Position numbers and translations under genes: made by a program. Below, piece by piece: positions 18,893-26,852 of a stretch of DNA of 64,000 bases. The number at the start of each line of letters is the position of its first letter. The stretch's first letter is position 1. The notes below the pieces were generated by a model, which was not told the DNA's origin, searched no databases, and saw only the letters and a list, made by a program, of their open reading frames with translations. The DNA is from Algibacter miyuki (lineage in GTDB: Bacteria > Bacteroidota > Bacteroidia > Flavobacteriales > Flavobacteriaceae): NCBI RefSeq assembly GCF_030409805.1, contig NZ_JAUFQP010000010.1, forward strand, positions 377,001 through 441,000, written 5' to 3'.

Positions 18893-19573
18893 ATGAAACA
18901 TATTGTTGTATTAACGGGCGCAGGAATTAGTGCCGAAAGTGGCATTAAAACCTTTAGAGATGCCGATGGTTTATGGGAAGGTCACGATGTGATGGAAGTT
19001 GCTACACCCCAAGGTTTTGCTGCAAACCCAGAATTGGTTTTAGATTTTTACAACCAACGCCGTACACAACTTTTAAGCGTTAAACCAAACGCTGCTCACC
19101 AACTTTTGGCCGAACTAGAACAACAGTATAAAGTAAGTATCATCACCCAAAATGTGGATGATTTACACGAACGTGCTGGCAGCACAAACGTAACGCATTT
19201 GCACGGTGAGCTCTTAAAAGTGCGAAGTACTGCAAACCCTACCGATATTAAAGCTTGGCAAACCAACCTTAATTTAGGCGATCTTTGCGCTAACGGACAC
19301 CAAATGCGACCGCATATTGTATGGTTTGGCGAAGATGTCCCGATGATGGAAAAAGCCATTACTATTTGTGAAACTGCCGATATTTTAATGATTATAGGCA
19401 CTTCGATGCAAGTGTATCCTGCCGCTAGCTTAATGGATTATGTGCCACAAAACACGCCCACATTCTTTATAGACCCCAAACCGAACATGGCAAGCAACAA
19501 AAATATAAACGTTATTGCCGAACGCGCTACAATAGGTGTTGCTCAAGCGATTAAACTCATAGAAAACCTATAG
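18893..19573 (+). CDS. Sir2-family NAD-dependent deacylase lacking the zinc cysteines
   Basis: The 226-residue sirtuin has G-A-G-I-S-A-E-S-G-I at 9-18, the T-Q-N-V-D-D-L-H block at 85-92, and the catalytic His at 104 in H-G-E. Tyr53 and Arg56 form the YxxR pair of class III sirtuins (CobB/SIRT5), which favour removal of succinyl or malonyl groups. The four cysteines of the structural zinc site are absent; only Cys132 remains between residues 110 and 140. A compact, zinc-free class III deacylase acting on protein lysines is inferred. Confidence 0.9.
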   Translation: MKHIVVLTGAGISAESGIKTFRDADGLWEGHDVMEVATPQGFAANPELVLDFYNQRRTQLLSVKPNAAHQLLAELEQQYKVSIITQNVDDLHERAGSTNVTHLHGELLKVRSTANPTDIKAWQTNLNLGDLCANGHQMRPHIVWFGEDVPMMEKAITICETADILMIIGTSMQVYPAASLMDYVPQNTPTFFIDPKPNMASNKNINVIAERATIGVAQAIKLIENL

Positions 19574-19695
19574 AATCCTACCCTTTTATTTTTCATTACA
19601 TCGAAAAAACAACCGGAATTTCAGAATATATCGCATTATAAAAGCACTACCTCATTAAAAAGAGTATCTTCGCGCCAAATTTAGAATTGCTTATT

Positions 19696-20142
19696 ATGAA
19701 ACGTATTAATGAATACAAGAAATTATTTGGTGCTGAACAAGATATGAGTTTAAAAGCTCTAAAATCTTCTTACAGAAATTTAGTAAAAGAATGGCACCCT
19801 GATAAATTTCAAGCTGGTGATGAAAAGGCTATCGAAGCTGAATTAAAAAGCCGACAAATTATTGATGCTTATCATTTTTTAGTGAGTATTGCTCCAGAAA
19901 CAAAAGCTGCTAATTTAGACGATTTCAATACAACCATTGCAACACCAATCATGGATTGGCAACACAAGGGGTTACTTTTAGAAGTTACTTTTTTAGACGG
20001 AAACACTTACGAATTCTTTGGTGTAAATAAAGCGTTATATATTAAATTTTCGCAATCGGATAAACAAACCCGTTTTGGAAAACGTAATATTTTTAACTCG
20101 TTTACCTACAGAAAAATTAAGAAAAGCGAAGTAGAAGCTTAG
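19696..20142 (+). CDS. J-domain-like KTSC protein
   Basis: The protein has 148 residues from the ATG at 19696; a TTG three codons upstream is less likely. The first ~65 residues form a DnaJ-like J domain with H-P-D at 34-36. The rest (about 80-148) is a KTSC-like beta domain, named for the C-terminal K-T-S-C-like block, here F-N-S-F-T-Y-R-K-I. The J domain suggests that it recruits an Hsp70. The KTSC domain is of unknown function. Its last four bases overlap the 3' end of the convergent glycosyltransferase gene. Confidence 0.8.
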   Translation: MKRINEYKKLFGAEQDMSLKALKSSYRNLVKEWHPDKFQAGDEKAIEAELKSRQIIDAYHFLVSIAPETKAANLDDFNTTIATPIMDWQHKGLLLEVTFLDGNTYEFFGVNKALYIKFSQSDKQTRFGKRNIFNSFTYRKIKKSEVEA

Positions 20143-21371
20143 TCTTTATTTTTTTCTTCAATCCAACGACTCATAAATTTCGTGCTTTGCATGCTTTGAT
20201 GTTGTAACATCTGGCCTGTAAAATTGTTTTGGCGCTGGCTATATAAGTTTATAGCCAGTGATTCCATGCGCGATAAAAATACCTGTTGCAGAGTTTCTTT
20301 ATTAAAACGGGTATTAATTACGGCAAAACTAGGTTCTTGTTTTTCGTTCCAAAACCAATCATTTTCATGCAATTGTACGGCTTTGTTCGCAAAGTCCTGT
20401 GGGTTATCGGTTATAAATCCGTTAGGTTCAAAATCACCAAAAAGGCCTTCGGCCCCAATAGTTGTGGTTACCATAGGCGTTCCGTTTTGCAAAGCATCCA
20501 CCAATTTACCTTTTAATCCTGCACCAAATCGCACAGGCGCTAAACACACTTTGGCTTGTTGCATGGCAGTATAAACATCATCAACAAAACCCTTGATTAA
20601 AAAGCCTTCTTTAACGTTGTTTAATTGAGTTACTTTTTGCGACGCATAAGCCCCATAAATATGCAATTCTGCTTTTGGTAATTGCTTCCTGATTAATGGC
20701 CAAATGGTTTCCTTTAAATATAAAACGGCGTTATAATTGGGTTCGTGCAGAAAATTACCGATGGTTATAAAATGTGAGCGTTCTTCAAACTTTGGAAGTT
20801 TTTGGATAAATTCCTTAGAAATGCCGTCGAGCATAAAAGGCAAATATTGCAACAAGGCTTTATCCACTTTGAAATCGTTTTGCAAGATTTCCATTTCAAC
20901 TTCAGAAATAATTAAACTTAAATCACTGCGGTAAATACTGGCAATTTCACGTTTTGCCGTATCATTAAACAAATAACTTTTATCGAAAACAGCTCCATCC
21001 TTAAAGGCTTGTTGTCTGCCTTTTCGTAAACCATGTAAATCTTCGGTGTCTAAAACTCGAATGGCATTCGGACAATTTTCGGCAACGCGCCATCCAAATT
21101 GTTCTTCCATTAAAAAACGATCGAAAACAACAACGTCTGGTGCAAGGTGTTTCACATACACATCAAAACTGGCACTATTCAATTCAATAGTTTCTTGTTT
21201 AACACCAATACTCTCCAAGTTAAAAGCATTATCACTTTTAGCACATGGGCTGGCAAAAGTAATTTCAGAATTTATAGTTTGAAAGGTTTTAATCAACTGC
21301 ATCATTCGGCTTCCAGCCGCAGAACTTTTGGGCTCTGGCCATACAAAACCAATAATTAATACTTTTTTCAT
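20139..21371 (-). CDS. Glycosyltransferase of the GT4/GT-B type
   Basis: The 410-residue protein has a GT-B layout: an N-terminal Rossmann half beginning with V-L-I-I-G-F-V-W-P-E-P (about 4-14) and a C-terminal half with F-I-T-I-G-N-F near 197-205. A nucleotide-sugar binding region F-G-A-G-L-K-G-K-L-V-D-A-L-Q-N-G-T-P near 288-305 is typical of family 1/4 transferases. Donor and acceptor cannot be told. It is a single gene, not part of a polysaccharide cluster here. Confidence 0.82.
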   Translation of the reverse strand: MKKVLIIGFVWPEPKSSAAGSRMMQLIKTFQTINSEITFASPCAKSDNAFNLESIGVKQETIELNSASFDVYVKHLAPDVVVFDRFLMEEQFGWRVAENCPNAIRVLDTEDLHGLRKGRQQAFKDGAVFDKSYLFNDTAKREIASIYRSDLSLIISEVEMEILQNDFKVDKALLQYLPFMLDGISKEFIQKLPKFEERSHFITIGNFLHEPNYNAVLYLKETIWPLIRKQLPKAELHIYGAYASQKVTQLNNVKEGFLIKGFVDDVYTAMQQAKVCLAPVRFGAGLKGKLVDALQNGTPMVTTTIGAEGLFGDFEPNGFITDNPQDFANKAVQLHENDWFWNEKQEPSFAVINTRFNKETLQQVFLSRMESLAINLYSQRQNNFTGQMLQHQSMQSTKFMSRWIEEKNKD

Positions 21372-21415
21372 ACTTGATTTTTCAATATATAAATTTCAGA
21401 AACTATGAAACCGAT

Positions 21416-21889
21416 TTACTCTGGCTTCGCCTCCATACCATATTTTATACGCACCAATTGCGCCCAATCTACAACAGCTTTTATTTGTGCATCACTTAAT
21501 TTTGCTTCACTATGGGTAATGGTATATGATTCTAATGGCATTTCCTTAGCTTCTACCATTTCAATAATTTCCTCAAACTTATGATCTTTCCGTTTTACGG
21601 AATTCCCTACCCAATTGGAGAAATTCAATTCTTCCTTGCCTTCATCAACATGGTGTGCTAACCAATAATTAACCGGTGTAATGTTGTTATACCAAGGATA
21701 TCGTGTAACATCACTATGGCAATCGTAACAAGTTTCTTTTAAAATTTGTTTTACGTTTTCAGGCGGATTCGTTTCAGCTAAAAAAGCATTTACAGATTTT
21801 AAATCGCCTTCATTTTTATCCGGACCAAAAAACTGTGCCACTCCAAATGCAATCAATAACAGCAACAATACTTTTTTTATCATCTTCAT
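21416..21889 (-). CDS. Membrane-anchored haem-binding domain protein
   Basis: The protein has 157 residues from the ATG at 21889. An in-frame ATG at 21919 would add ten residues but leaves only 7 bases to the divergent gene, so the later start is preferred. A single N-terminal helix (about 4-22) anchors or exports the protein. The c-type haem motif C-Y-D-C-H lies at 54-58, followed by S-D-V-T-R-Y-P-W-Y, the hallmark of the Haem_bd family. Such proteins are thought to carry one covalently bound haem in the periplasm. The role is unknown. Confidence 0.8.
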   Translation of the reverse strand: MKMIKKVLLLLLIAFGVAQFFGPDKNEGDLKSVNAFLAETNPPENVKQILKETCYDCHSDVTRYPWYNNITPVNYWLAHHVDEGKEELNFSNWVGNSVKRKDHKFEEIIEMVEAKEMPLESYTITHSEAKLSDAQIKAVVDWAQLVRIKYGMEAKPE

Positions 21890-21926
21890 TTTAATTAAAT
21901 TTAAACCATAAAAATACATAATCCTT

Positions 21927-22499
21927 TTGACTACCGAGCAACTCTACAACGAATTAAATTACGTAAATCATTCGCGCGAAAAACGCCTTTTTTATGCCAA
22001 TTTGGTAATTGCAAACCCCGATTTAATTCCGAGGTTATTAGATATTCTATTTATGGTGGATGATAAGTTATCGCCAAGAGCGGCTTGGGTTTTAGAGTTT
22101 TTGTGTAGTCAAGATATTGAACCTATAATTCCGTATTTAGACAATTTTACATTGAATTTTCATAAAGTCCATTTAGATTCTGCCGTGCGACCCGTAGCGA
22201 AAATATGCGAAGCTTTAGCAACACATTATACCTCGAAAACAAGTCATATTATACAAACGGCGCTCACCGAAACACATAAAGAACGGATTATAGAAAACTG
22301 TTTCGATTACATGATTACCGATGGCAAAGTAGCCTCCAAAGCGTATAGCATGACCACGCTTTTTATGTTGGGTAAAACAGTCAATTGGGTACATCCTGAA
22401 CTAAAAATTATTTTAGAGCGCGATTTTCACATACAAAGTGCCGCATTTAAAGCCCGAGCGCGTATAATTCTAAAAAAAATAAATAAGAAAAAACGTTAA
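21927..22499 (+). CDS. HEAT-repeat-like protein upstream of purB
   Basis: The 190-residue, all-helical protein resembles HEAT/ARM repeats (P-R-L-L-D-I-L-F, A-W-V-L-E-F-L). The reading frame starts at a TTG at 21927; no ATG occurs until well inside the conserved helices, so a TTG start is favoured. It lies 74 bases upstream of purB on the same strand and is probably co-transcribed. No function is known. Conservation of the pairing with purB would suggest a link to purine synthesis. Confidence 0.7.
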   Translation: MTTEQLYNELNYVNHSREKRLFYANLVIANPDLIPRLLDILFMVDDKLSPRAAWVLEFLCSQDIEPIIPYLDNFTLNFHKVHLDSAVRPVAKICEALATHYTSKTSHIIQTALTETHKERIIENCFDYMITDGKVASKAYSMTTLFMLGKTVNWVHPELKIILERDFHIQSAAFKARARIILKKINKKKR

Positions 22500-22573
22500 A
22501 TACTTAGCAGCTCTAACTTCAGTTTTTAACTTTCTTTACTATCTTAGCATCTTTAAAAAAAATCATTTAAAAT

Positions 22574-23917
22574 ATGTCATTATCAGCATTAAACGCCATA
22601 TCGCCAATCGATGGTCGTTACAGAAGTAAAGTCAACGAATTAGCTCCATATTTCTCGGAAGAAGCTCTAATAAAATACCGTGTTTTAGTTGAAATTGAAT
22701 ATTTTATCGCCCTTTGCGAAATTCCGTTACCTCAACTAGCATCTGTTGACAAGGGTATTTTTGAAGATTTAAGAGGGATTTACAAGAATTTTTCTTCGGA
22801 AGATGCTTTGGCAATCAAAAAAATTGAAAGCGTTACCAACCACGATGTTAAAGCGGTTGAGTATTTTATAAAAGAGCAGTTTGATGCTTTAAACTTATCA
22901 GAATACAAAGAGTTTATCCATTTCGGATTAACTTCTCAAGATATTAATAACACCGCTATTCCTTTAAGTATTAAGGATGCGATGAACGATGTTTATGTTC
23001 CTGAATATTTTATTGTTCTAGAAAAACTAAAAACATTATCTAAAGATTGGGCCAGCATTTCTATGTTAGCACGTACGCACGGGCAACCGGCATCGCCAAC
23101 ACGTTTAGGTAAAGAAATTGAAGTATTTATTGTACGTTTAGAAGCGCAGTTTAACTTATTAAACGATATACCAAGTGCAGCCAAATTTGGTGGAGCAACA
23201 GGTAATTTTAACGCACACCATGTAGCTTACCCAAATATTGACTGGAAAGCTTTTGGAGGTCAATTTGTACAAGAAAAATTAGGTTTACACCACTCGTTTC
23301 CAACCACACAAATTGAGCATTACGACCACATGGCAGCTTTGTTTGATACCTTAAAACGTATTAACAATATCATTTTAGATTTAGACCGTGATATTTGGAC
23401 TTACGTATCTATGGATTACTTTAAACAAAAAATTAAAGCTGGTGAAGTAGGAAGTTCTGCTATGCCACATAAAGTAAATCCTATTGATTTTGAAAATTCA
23501 GAAGGAAATTTAGGTATAGCAAATGCTATTTTCGAACACCTTTCTGCAAAATTACCAGTATCGCGTTTACAACGAGATTTAACCGATAGTACGGTTTTAC
23601 GTAATGTTGGTGTACCTTTCGGACATACCTTAATTGCTTTTAAATCGACTGTAAAAGGTTTAGATAAATTACTTTTAAACGAAAGTAAATTTGCTCAAGA
23701 CTTAGAAAATAACTGGGCAGTAGTAGCTGAGGCTATTCAAACTATATTGCGTCGTGAGGCTTATCCAAATCCTTATGAAGCTTTAAAAGGGTTAACACGT
23801 ACCAACGAAAAGATAAACCAAGCGTCTATCTCTAATTTCATTGATACTTTAGAAGTTTCGGATGCTATTAAAGCCGAATTAAAACAAATTACACCAAGTA
23901 ACTATACAGGAATTTAA
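22574..23917 (+). CDS. purB: Adenylosuccinate lyase
   Basis: The 447-residue enzyme cleaves SAICAR and adenylosuccinate, releasing fumarate, in purine nucleotide synthesis. The fumarase-superfamily signature G-S-S-A-M-P-H-K-V-N-P is near 293-303, with the flexible catalytic serine loop. T-S-Q-D-I-N-N-T near 119 and A-R-T-H-G-Q-P-A near 166 form the other active-site blocks. Length and motif order fit the E. coli-type PurB. It probably forms an operon with the HEAT-like gene before it and a tiny membrane protein after it. Confidence 0.96.
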   Translation: MSLSALNAISPIDGRYRSKVNELAPYFSEEALIKYRVLVEIEYFIALCEIPLPQLASVDKGIFEDLRGIYKNFSSEDALAIKKIESVTNHDVKAVEYFIKEQFDALNLSEYKEFIHFGLTSQDINNTAIPLSIKDAMNDVYVPEYFIVLEKLKTLSKDWASISMLARTHGQPASPTRLGKEIEVFIVRLEAQFNLLNDIPSAAKFGGATGNFNAHHVAYPNIDWKAFGGQFVQEKLGLHHSFPTTQIEHYDHMAALFDTLKRINNIILDLDRDIWTYVSMDYFKQKIKAGEVGSSAMPHKVNPIDFENSEGNLGIANAIFEHLSAKLPVSRLQRDLTDSTVLRNVGVPFGHTLIAFKSTVKGLDKLLLNESKFAQDLENNWAVVAEAIQTILRREAYPNPYEALKGLTRTNEKINQASISNFIDTLEVSDAIKAELKQITPSNYTGI

Positions 23918-23918
23918 T

Positions 23919-24098
23919 ATGTTTAGCGATAAAGTTTCTATGATTATTTGCGGCTGCTTAATAGCTGTTATTTTCTGTACAGGAATTTTAGGCATACTTA
24001 GTAATTATATTGTTTTAACGGTTATTTCGGTTTTGTTTTTAACTATTGTTTACAATATTATTTACACCAAACAAAACTCTAAACAGAATTCAAAATAA
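23919..24098 (+). CDS. Small two-helix membrane protein
   Basis: The reading frame encodes 59 residues and begins 1 base after the purB stop codon. Two hydrophobic helices (about 7-28 and 30-49) are followed by a short polar tail Y-T-K-Q-N-S-K. Tight coupling to purB and the terminator just behind it support real expression. No family was recognised. Confidence 0.6.
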   Translation: MFSDKVSMIICGCLIAVIFCTGILGILSNYIVLTVISVLFLTIVYNIIYTKQNSKQNSK

Positions 24099-24117
24099 CG
24101 CATAGAACATTGCACAT

Positions 24118-24156
24118 AAAAAAAGGGACACTTTATAAAAGTGTCCCTTTTTTATT
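24118..24156 (+). terminator. Intrinsic terminator of the purB operon
   Basis: GGGACACTTT (24125-24134) pairs exactly with AAAGTGTCCC (24138-24147) across a three-base loop and is followed by a T run. The A run in front could also let it act on the convergent DUF4252 operon. Confidence 0.88.
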
Positions 24157-24204
24157 TATTTTACAGCTAGATTTTAAAGCCGTATAATATTTGTATCTCC
24201 CTGT

Positions 24205-24762
24205 TTATTTAAAGAAATCGGCAATGCCTTTTAATTGTTCTTCATCGATATTGGCATACTTCATCGCTCCAACCAAACTGCCCATTTTAGACGGATTCAT
24301 CCCATCTCCTAATACACGAACAACTCCGAAACCAATCTCCTTAGAATTAGCAAAAACAACGACCTCATCGGCCTCATCATCATTACCAATATATTTTACG
24401 GTAAACTTATTCCCCAAATGGCTAAACTCTATTAGCTCATTATATTTTTCATTGTTTAAAATGGTTTTAACGGTCTCCATCTCAGCTTTCATATCTGCTT
24501 CATTCGTGTCGTTAACTTTAAAGCCTATAAAGTTTAATCGTTTTACCGAATTAAAGGCTTCTGCTTGTGTTTCCGACAAACTAGCTTCATCCATATTCAA
24601 CATAGAAATTGGCAAATCTTGCGAAATAAAATTTGCCGATTCCTGATGATCTACAAAGTAAGTTTGCAGTGTTGGCTCATTATTACAACTCACTAAAACA
24701 GCGATTGCAAAAAGACTAAATACTAGATGATTTACTACTCGTTTTATGATTGATGTATTCAT
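24205..24762 (-). CDS. DUF4252 lipoprotein
   Basis: The protein has 185 residues from the ATG at 24762. A longer in-frame start at 24810 would place 16 residues before the signal peptide and overlap the intergenic spacer, so it is less likely. The lipobox is L-V-S-C-N-N (Cys near residue 26). The body has the DUF4252 pattern, including S-V-K-R-L-N-F-I-G-F, V-V-F-A-N-S-K-E-I and M-G-S-L-V-G-A-M. It is the last gene of an operon led by a sigma factor. Function is unknown. Confidence 0.8.
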   Translation of the reverse strand: MNTSIIKRVVNHLVFSLFAIAVLVSCNNEPTLQTYFVDHQESANFISQDLPISMLNMDEASLSETQAEAFNSVKRLNFIGFKVNDTNEADMKAEMETVKTILNNEKYNELIEFSHLGNKFTVKYIGNDDEADEVVVFANSKEIGFGVVRVLGDGMNPSKMGSLVGAMKYANIDEEQLKGIADFFK

Positions 24763-24814
24763 TAGATTGATGTTTTTCTTTAATATTTTTGTTACGCCGT
24801 AATAAGTCAATAAC

Positions 24815-25375
24815 TTATTTTTTCTTCTTTAAATGCTCACCTCCAGCAATATTCATTTTATCGGTAAGTTTAGAAATTTCGTTTAAGTTAATATCGCCAG
24901 TTAAAGACACTACAACCGTTTCAATTTTACGTTCCTTTCCACCTACTTCAATACCTTCGTCCATAAATTTATCTACGCCATTTACGAAAATTAAAAGTTC
25001 CTTTACATGGTCTACATCACGACCTTCTTTTACATAAAAACTCACATGAGTTCCGTCGTCCTTAACTTCCATTAATTCTTCCAAAGCATTAGAGCGCGAT
25101 TTTACCCATTTAGATAAATCTACCGCAATGGTTTTATTATCTGTAATAATGGTTTTAAAACTGGTAATACTTTTAACCATATCAATATATGCTTTCGCTT
25201 CAGCATCATCAACATTAATTCCCATTTTGGCAATCATTTGAAACATTTTTGGTTTTATAGACACATAGGTTACATCCGAATTGTCGCTATATTTTTCAAA
25301 AACATCGCTTTGAGCCATGCCCGTTAATGGTAATAACATCACAGCCATTACAAACACTATTAATCTATTTTTCAT
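24815..25375 (-). CDS. DUF4252 exported protein
   Basis: The protein has 186 residues from the ATG at 25375 (an upstream ATG at 25408 would add a polar 11-residue extension). The signal peptide is about residues 1-21, ending G-M-A-Q. The mature part (about 24-180) is a DUF4252 domain and ends in a run of lysines. It is paralogous in type to the following lipoprotein, 52 bases away. Placement directly after a sigma/anti-sigma pair suggests that it is a target or modulator of that regulon. Confidence 0.8.
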   Translation of the reverse strand: MKNRLIVFVMAVMLLPLTGMAQSDVFEKYSDNSDVTYVSIKPKMFQMIAKMGINVDDAEAKAYIDMVKSITSFKTIITDNKTIAVDLSKWVKSRSNALEELMEVKDDGTHVSFYVKEGRDVDHVKELLIFVNGVDKFMDEGIEVGGKERKIETVVVSLTGDINLNEISKLTDKMNIAGGEHLKKKK

Positions 25376-25420
25376 TGTATTTGATTTTAATTTATTTGAA
25401 TTATTCATTGTTCCTTTTTT

Positions 25421-25894
25421 TTAGTTTTTAAAAATTAATTCCGTCGCATTATCTAGTTCGTTTAAGTAGCCTAGCGTTGCTGTGCCCTTTTCAACCTCAT
25501 CTAAATAAGCTACCGTCGATACGCCTTTATTAAAGCTTTGCGAAATCATTTCTAGCGATCTCGTTACTTCGGCTAGCGCCAATTCTGGATCGTCATAAGT
25601 TCCTAAATCGGTATCATTAAAATTTCCACCAAAATAAAACCCTATCATAAGCACTGCTACTGCTGCCACCGACAGCCATTTATAATTAAACTTTCGCGAC
25701 GTTTCCAACGGTAAATCGTTATTAAACTGCTCCTGTTTACTTACCGTAAAATAACCAAACATAGGCTTATACATTTCTAAATGGGGCGCAACTTGGTCGC
25801 TTGCAAAATAGTGTTTCAACTGCTGCTCTTCCTTTAGGCTTGTTTCGCCATTTTCGTACTTTTCTAGTAACTCTTCTATATTATTTAACACCAT
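25421..25894 (-). CDS. Anti-sigma-factor-like membrane protein
   Basis: The 157-residue protein has a cytoplasmic N-terminus (about 1-70), one membrane helix (about 73-90, L-S-V-A-A-V-A-V-L-M-I-G-F) and a C-terminal domain outside. The N-terminal block L-L-E-K-Y-E-N-G-E-T-S-L-K-E-E is typical of small flavobacterial proteins encoded after ECF sigma genes. Its start lies 13 bases inside the sigma gene, so translation is coupled. No zinc-binding anti-sigma (ZAS) motif is seen. The anti-sigma role is inferred from position and topology. Confidence 0.7.
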   Translation of the reverse strand: MVLNNIEELLEKYENGETSLKEEQQLKHYFASDQVAPHLEMYKPMFGYFTVSKQEQFNNDLPLETSRKFNYKWLSVAAVAVLMIGFYFGGNFNDTDLGTYDDPELALAEVTRSLEMISQSFNKGVSTVAYLDEVEKGTATLGYLNELDNATELIFKN

Positions 25895-26390
25895 AATTAT
25901 GTGTATTAGTCAATTTTTCTCTTATTGTTTTTCGCGCTCTCGATAAGTTTACACGCACTGCTGTATTTTTCATATCCAGCATTTTTGCAATCTCATCCAA
26001 ATCGTATTCTTCTATATCTCGCAGCTGAATAATGGTTTTTTGTAACTCCGGTAAATCGGCAATAATTTTGCCTACCCAACTCACACTATCATTTAATTCC
26101 ATCTGCTTTTGCAGTCCCGTTTGTTTATCCTCATAATTAGAATGTACAATTTTAAGATTCTGCGCCTGTTTCGATTTCAACTTATCAAAACAAAAATTCT
26201 TGGTCATCGTCATCGAAAAAGCTTCCACATTTTTATACTCGGCAATCTTTTTCTTATTGTTCCATAATTTCAAAAGCACCTCTTGCGTAGCATCCTCGGC
26301 TTCTTCCGTCGAAACCAGCAAGCGTTTCGCTAACCGAAATACTTTATCCTTAAAAGGCATTACAACATGTAAAAACTCTTTTTGAGTCAT
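25881..26390 (-). CDS. ECF-type RNA polymerase sigma factor
   Basis: The 169-residue protein has a sigma region 2 (about 15-80, with A-E-D-A-T-Q-E-V-L-L-K-L-W as core) and a region 4 helix-turn-helix (about 105-160, with R-D-I-E-E-Y-D-L-D-E-I-A near 123-134). It is the first gene of a four-gene operon: sigma, anti-sigma-like, DUF4252, DUF4252. The operon is probably induced by an envelope signal and may be autoregulated. Confidence 0.9.
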   Translation of the reverse strand: MTQKEFLHVVMPFKDKVFRLAKRLLVSTEEAEDATQEVLLKLWNNKKKIAEYKNVEAFSMTMTKNFCFDKLKSKQAQNLKIVHSNYEDKQTGLQKQMELNDSVSWVGKIIADLPELQKTIIQLRDIEEYDLDEIAKMLDMKNTAVRVNLSRARKTIREKLTNTHNYGVK

Positions 26391-26492
26391 TTTTAATTGG
26401 TTTTATAAAACAGCTTGGTAACGGCTATTTAATATTACGACGACACCCTTTCGGCTTTGTTACATCTAAAATAAATAATTTTAATAAAAATT

Positions 26493-26611
26493 TGGGCGTA
26501 ACCCTTTTTCGTAAACACTACAAAGGGTCGAGCTTTTCGTTACAAGTCCTCGCAACCCCAATTGTCATTGGGTTTCCTGTGGGCTTTCCACTGCAATCCC
26601 TTACGCGGGCA
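26493..26611 (-). repeat. Dispersed intergenic repeat, rearranged copy
   Basis: On the minus strand it begins GCGTAAGGGATTGCAGTGG and continues AAAGCCC. It later shows AGCTCGACCCTTTGTAG and ends GGGTTACGCCC. The GGCATCC / T-run / GATATAG middle of the other copies is missing, so head and tail are joined. A 62-codon open frame here (26540-26728, minus) is only a by-product of the repeat. Confidence 0.65.
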
Positions 26612-26852
26612 CAACCCCAAAAACAATCCATAACCACCATGTTTTGTGCTTAAATAAAGTTCATTCTTCAAAAAATTAAAAACCTTACCCCTATTATTTA
26701 CGTAATAAAAGTAATAGGATGTAAACAATTAATCCGTTCTCAGTTAAAAACCCCACAACAAAAGGCTATGTTTAACACAAACTATATTTTTTATTACACA
26801 ATAATGTAACTAAATTTAGAGTTTTAAAATATAGCCCTATAAACTAAATATA

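Noticed and set aside
26540-26728. Minus-strand 62-codon open frame
   Set aside because: It lies largely inside a dispersed repeat copy and has no family resemblance or operon context.
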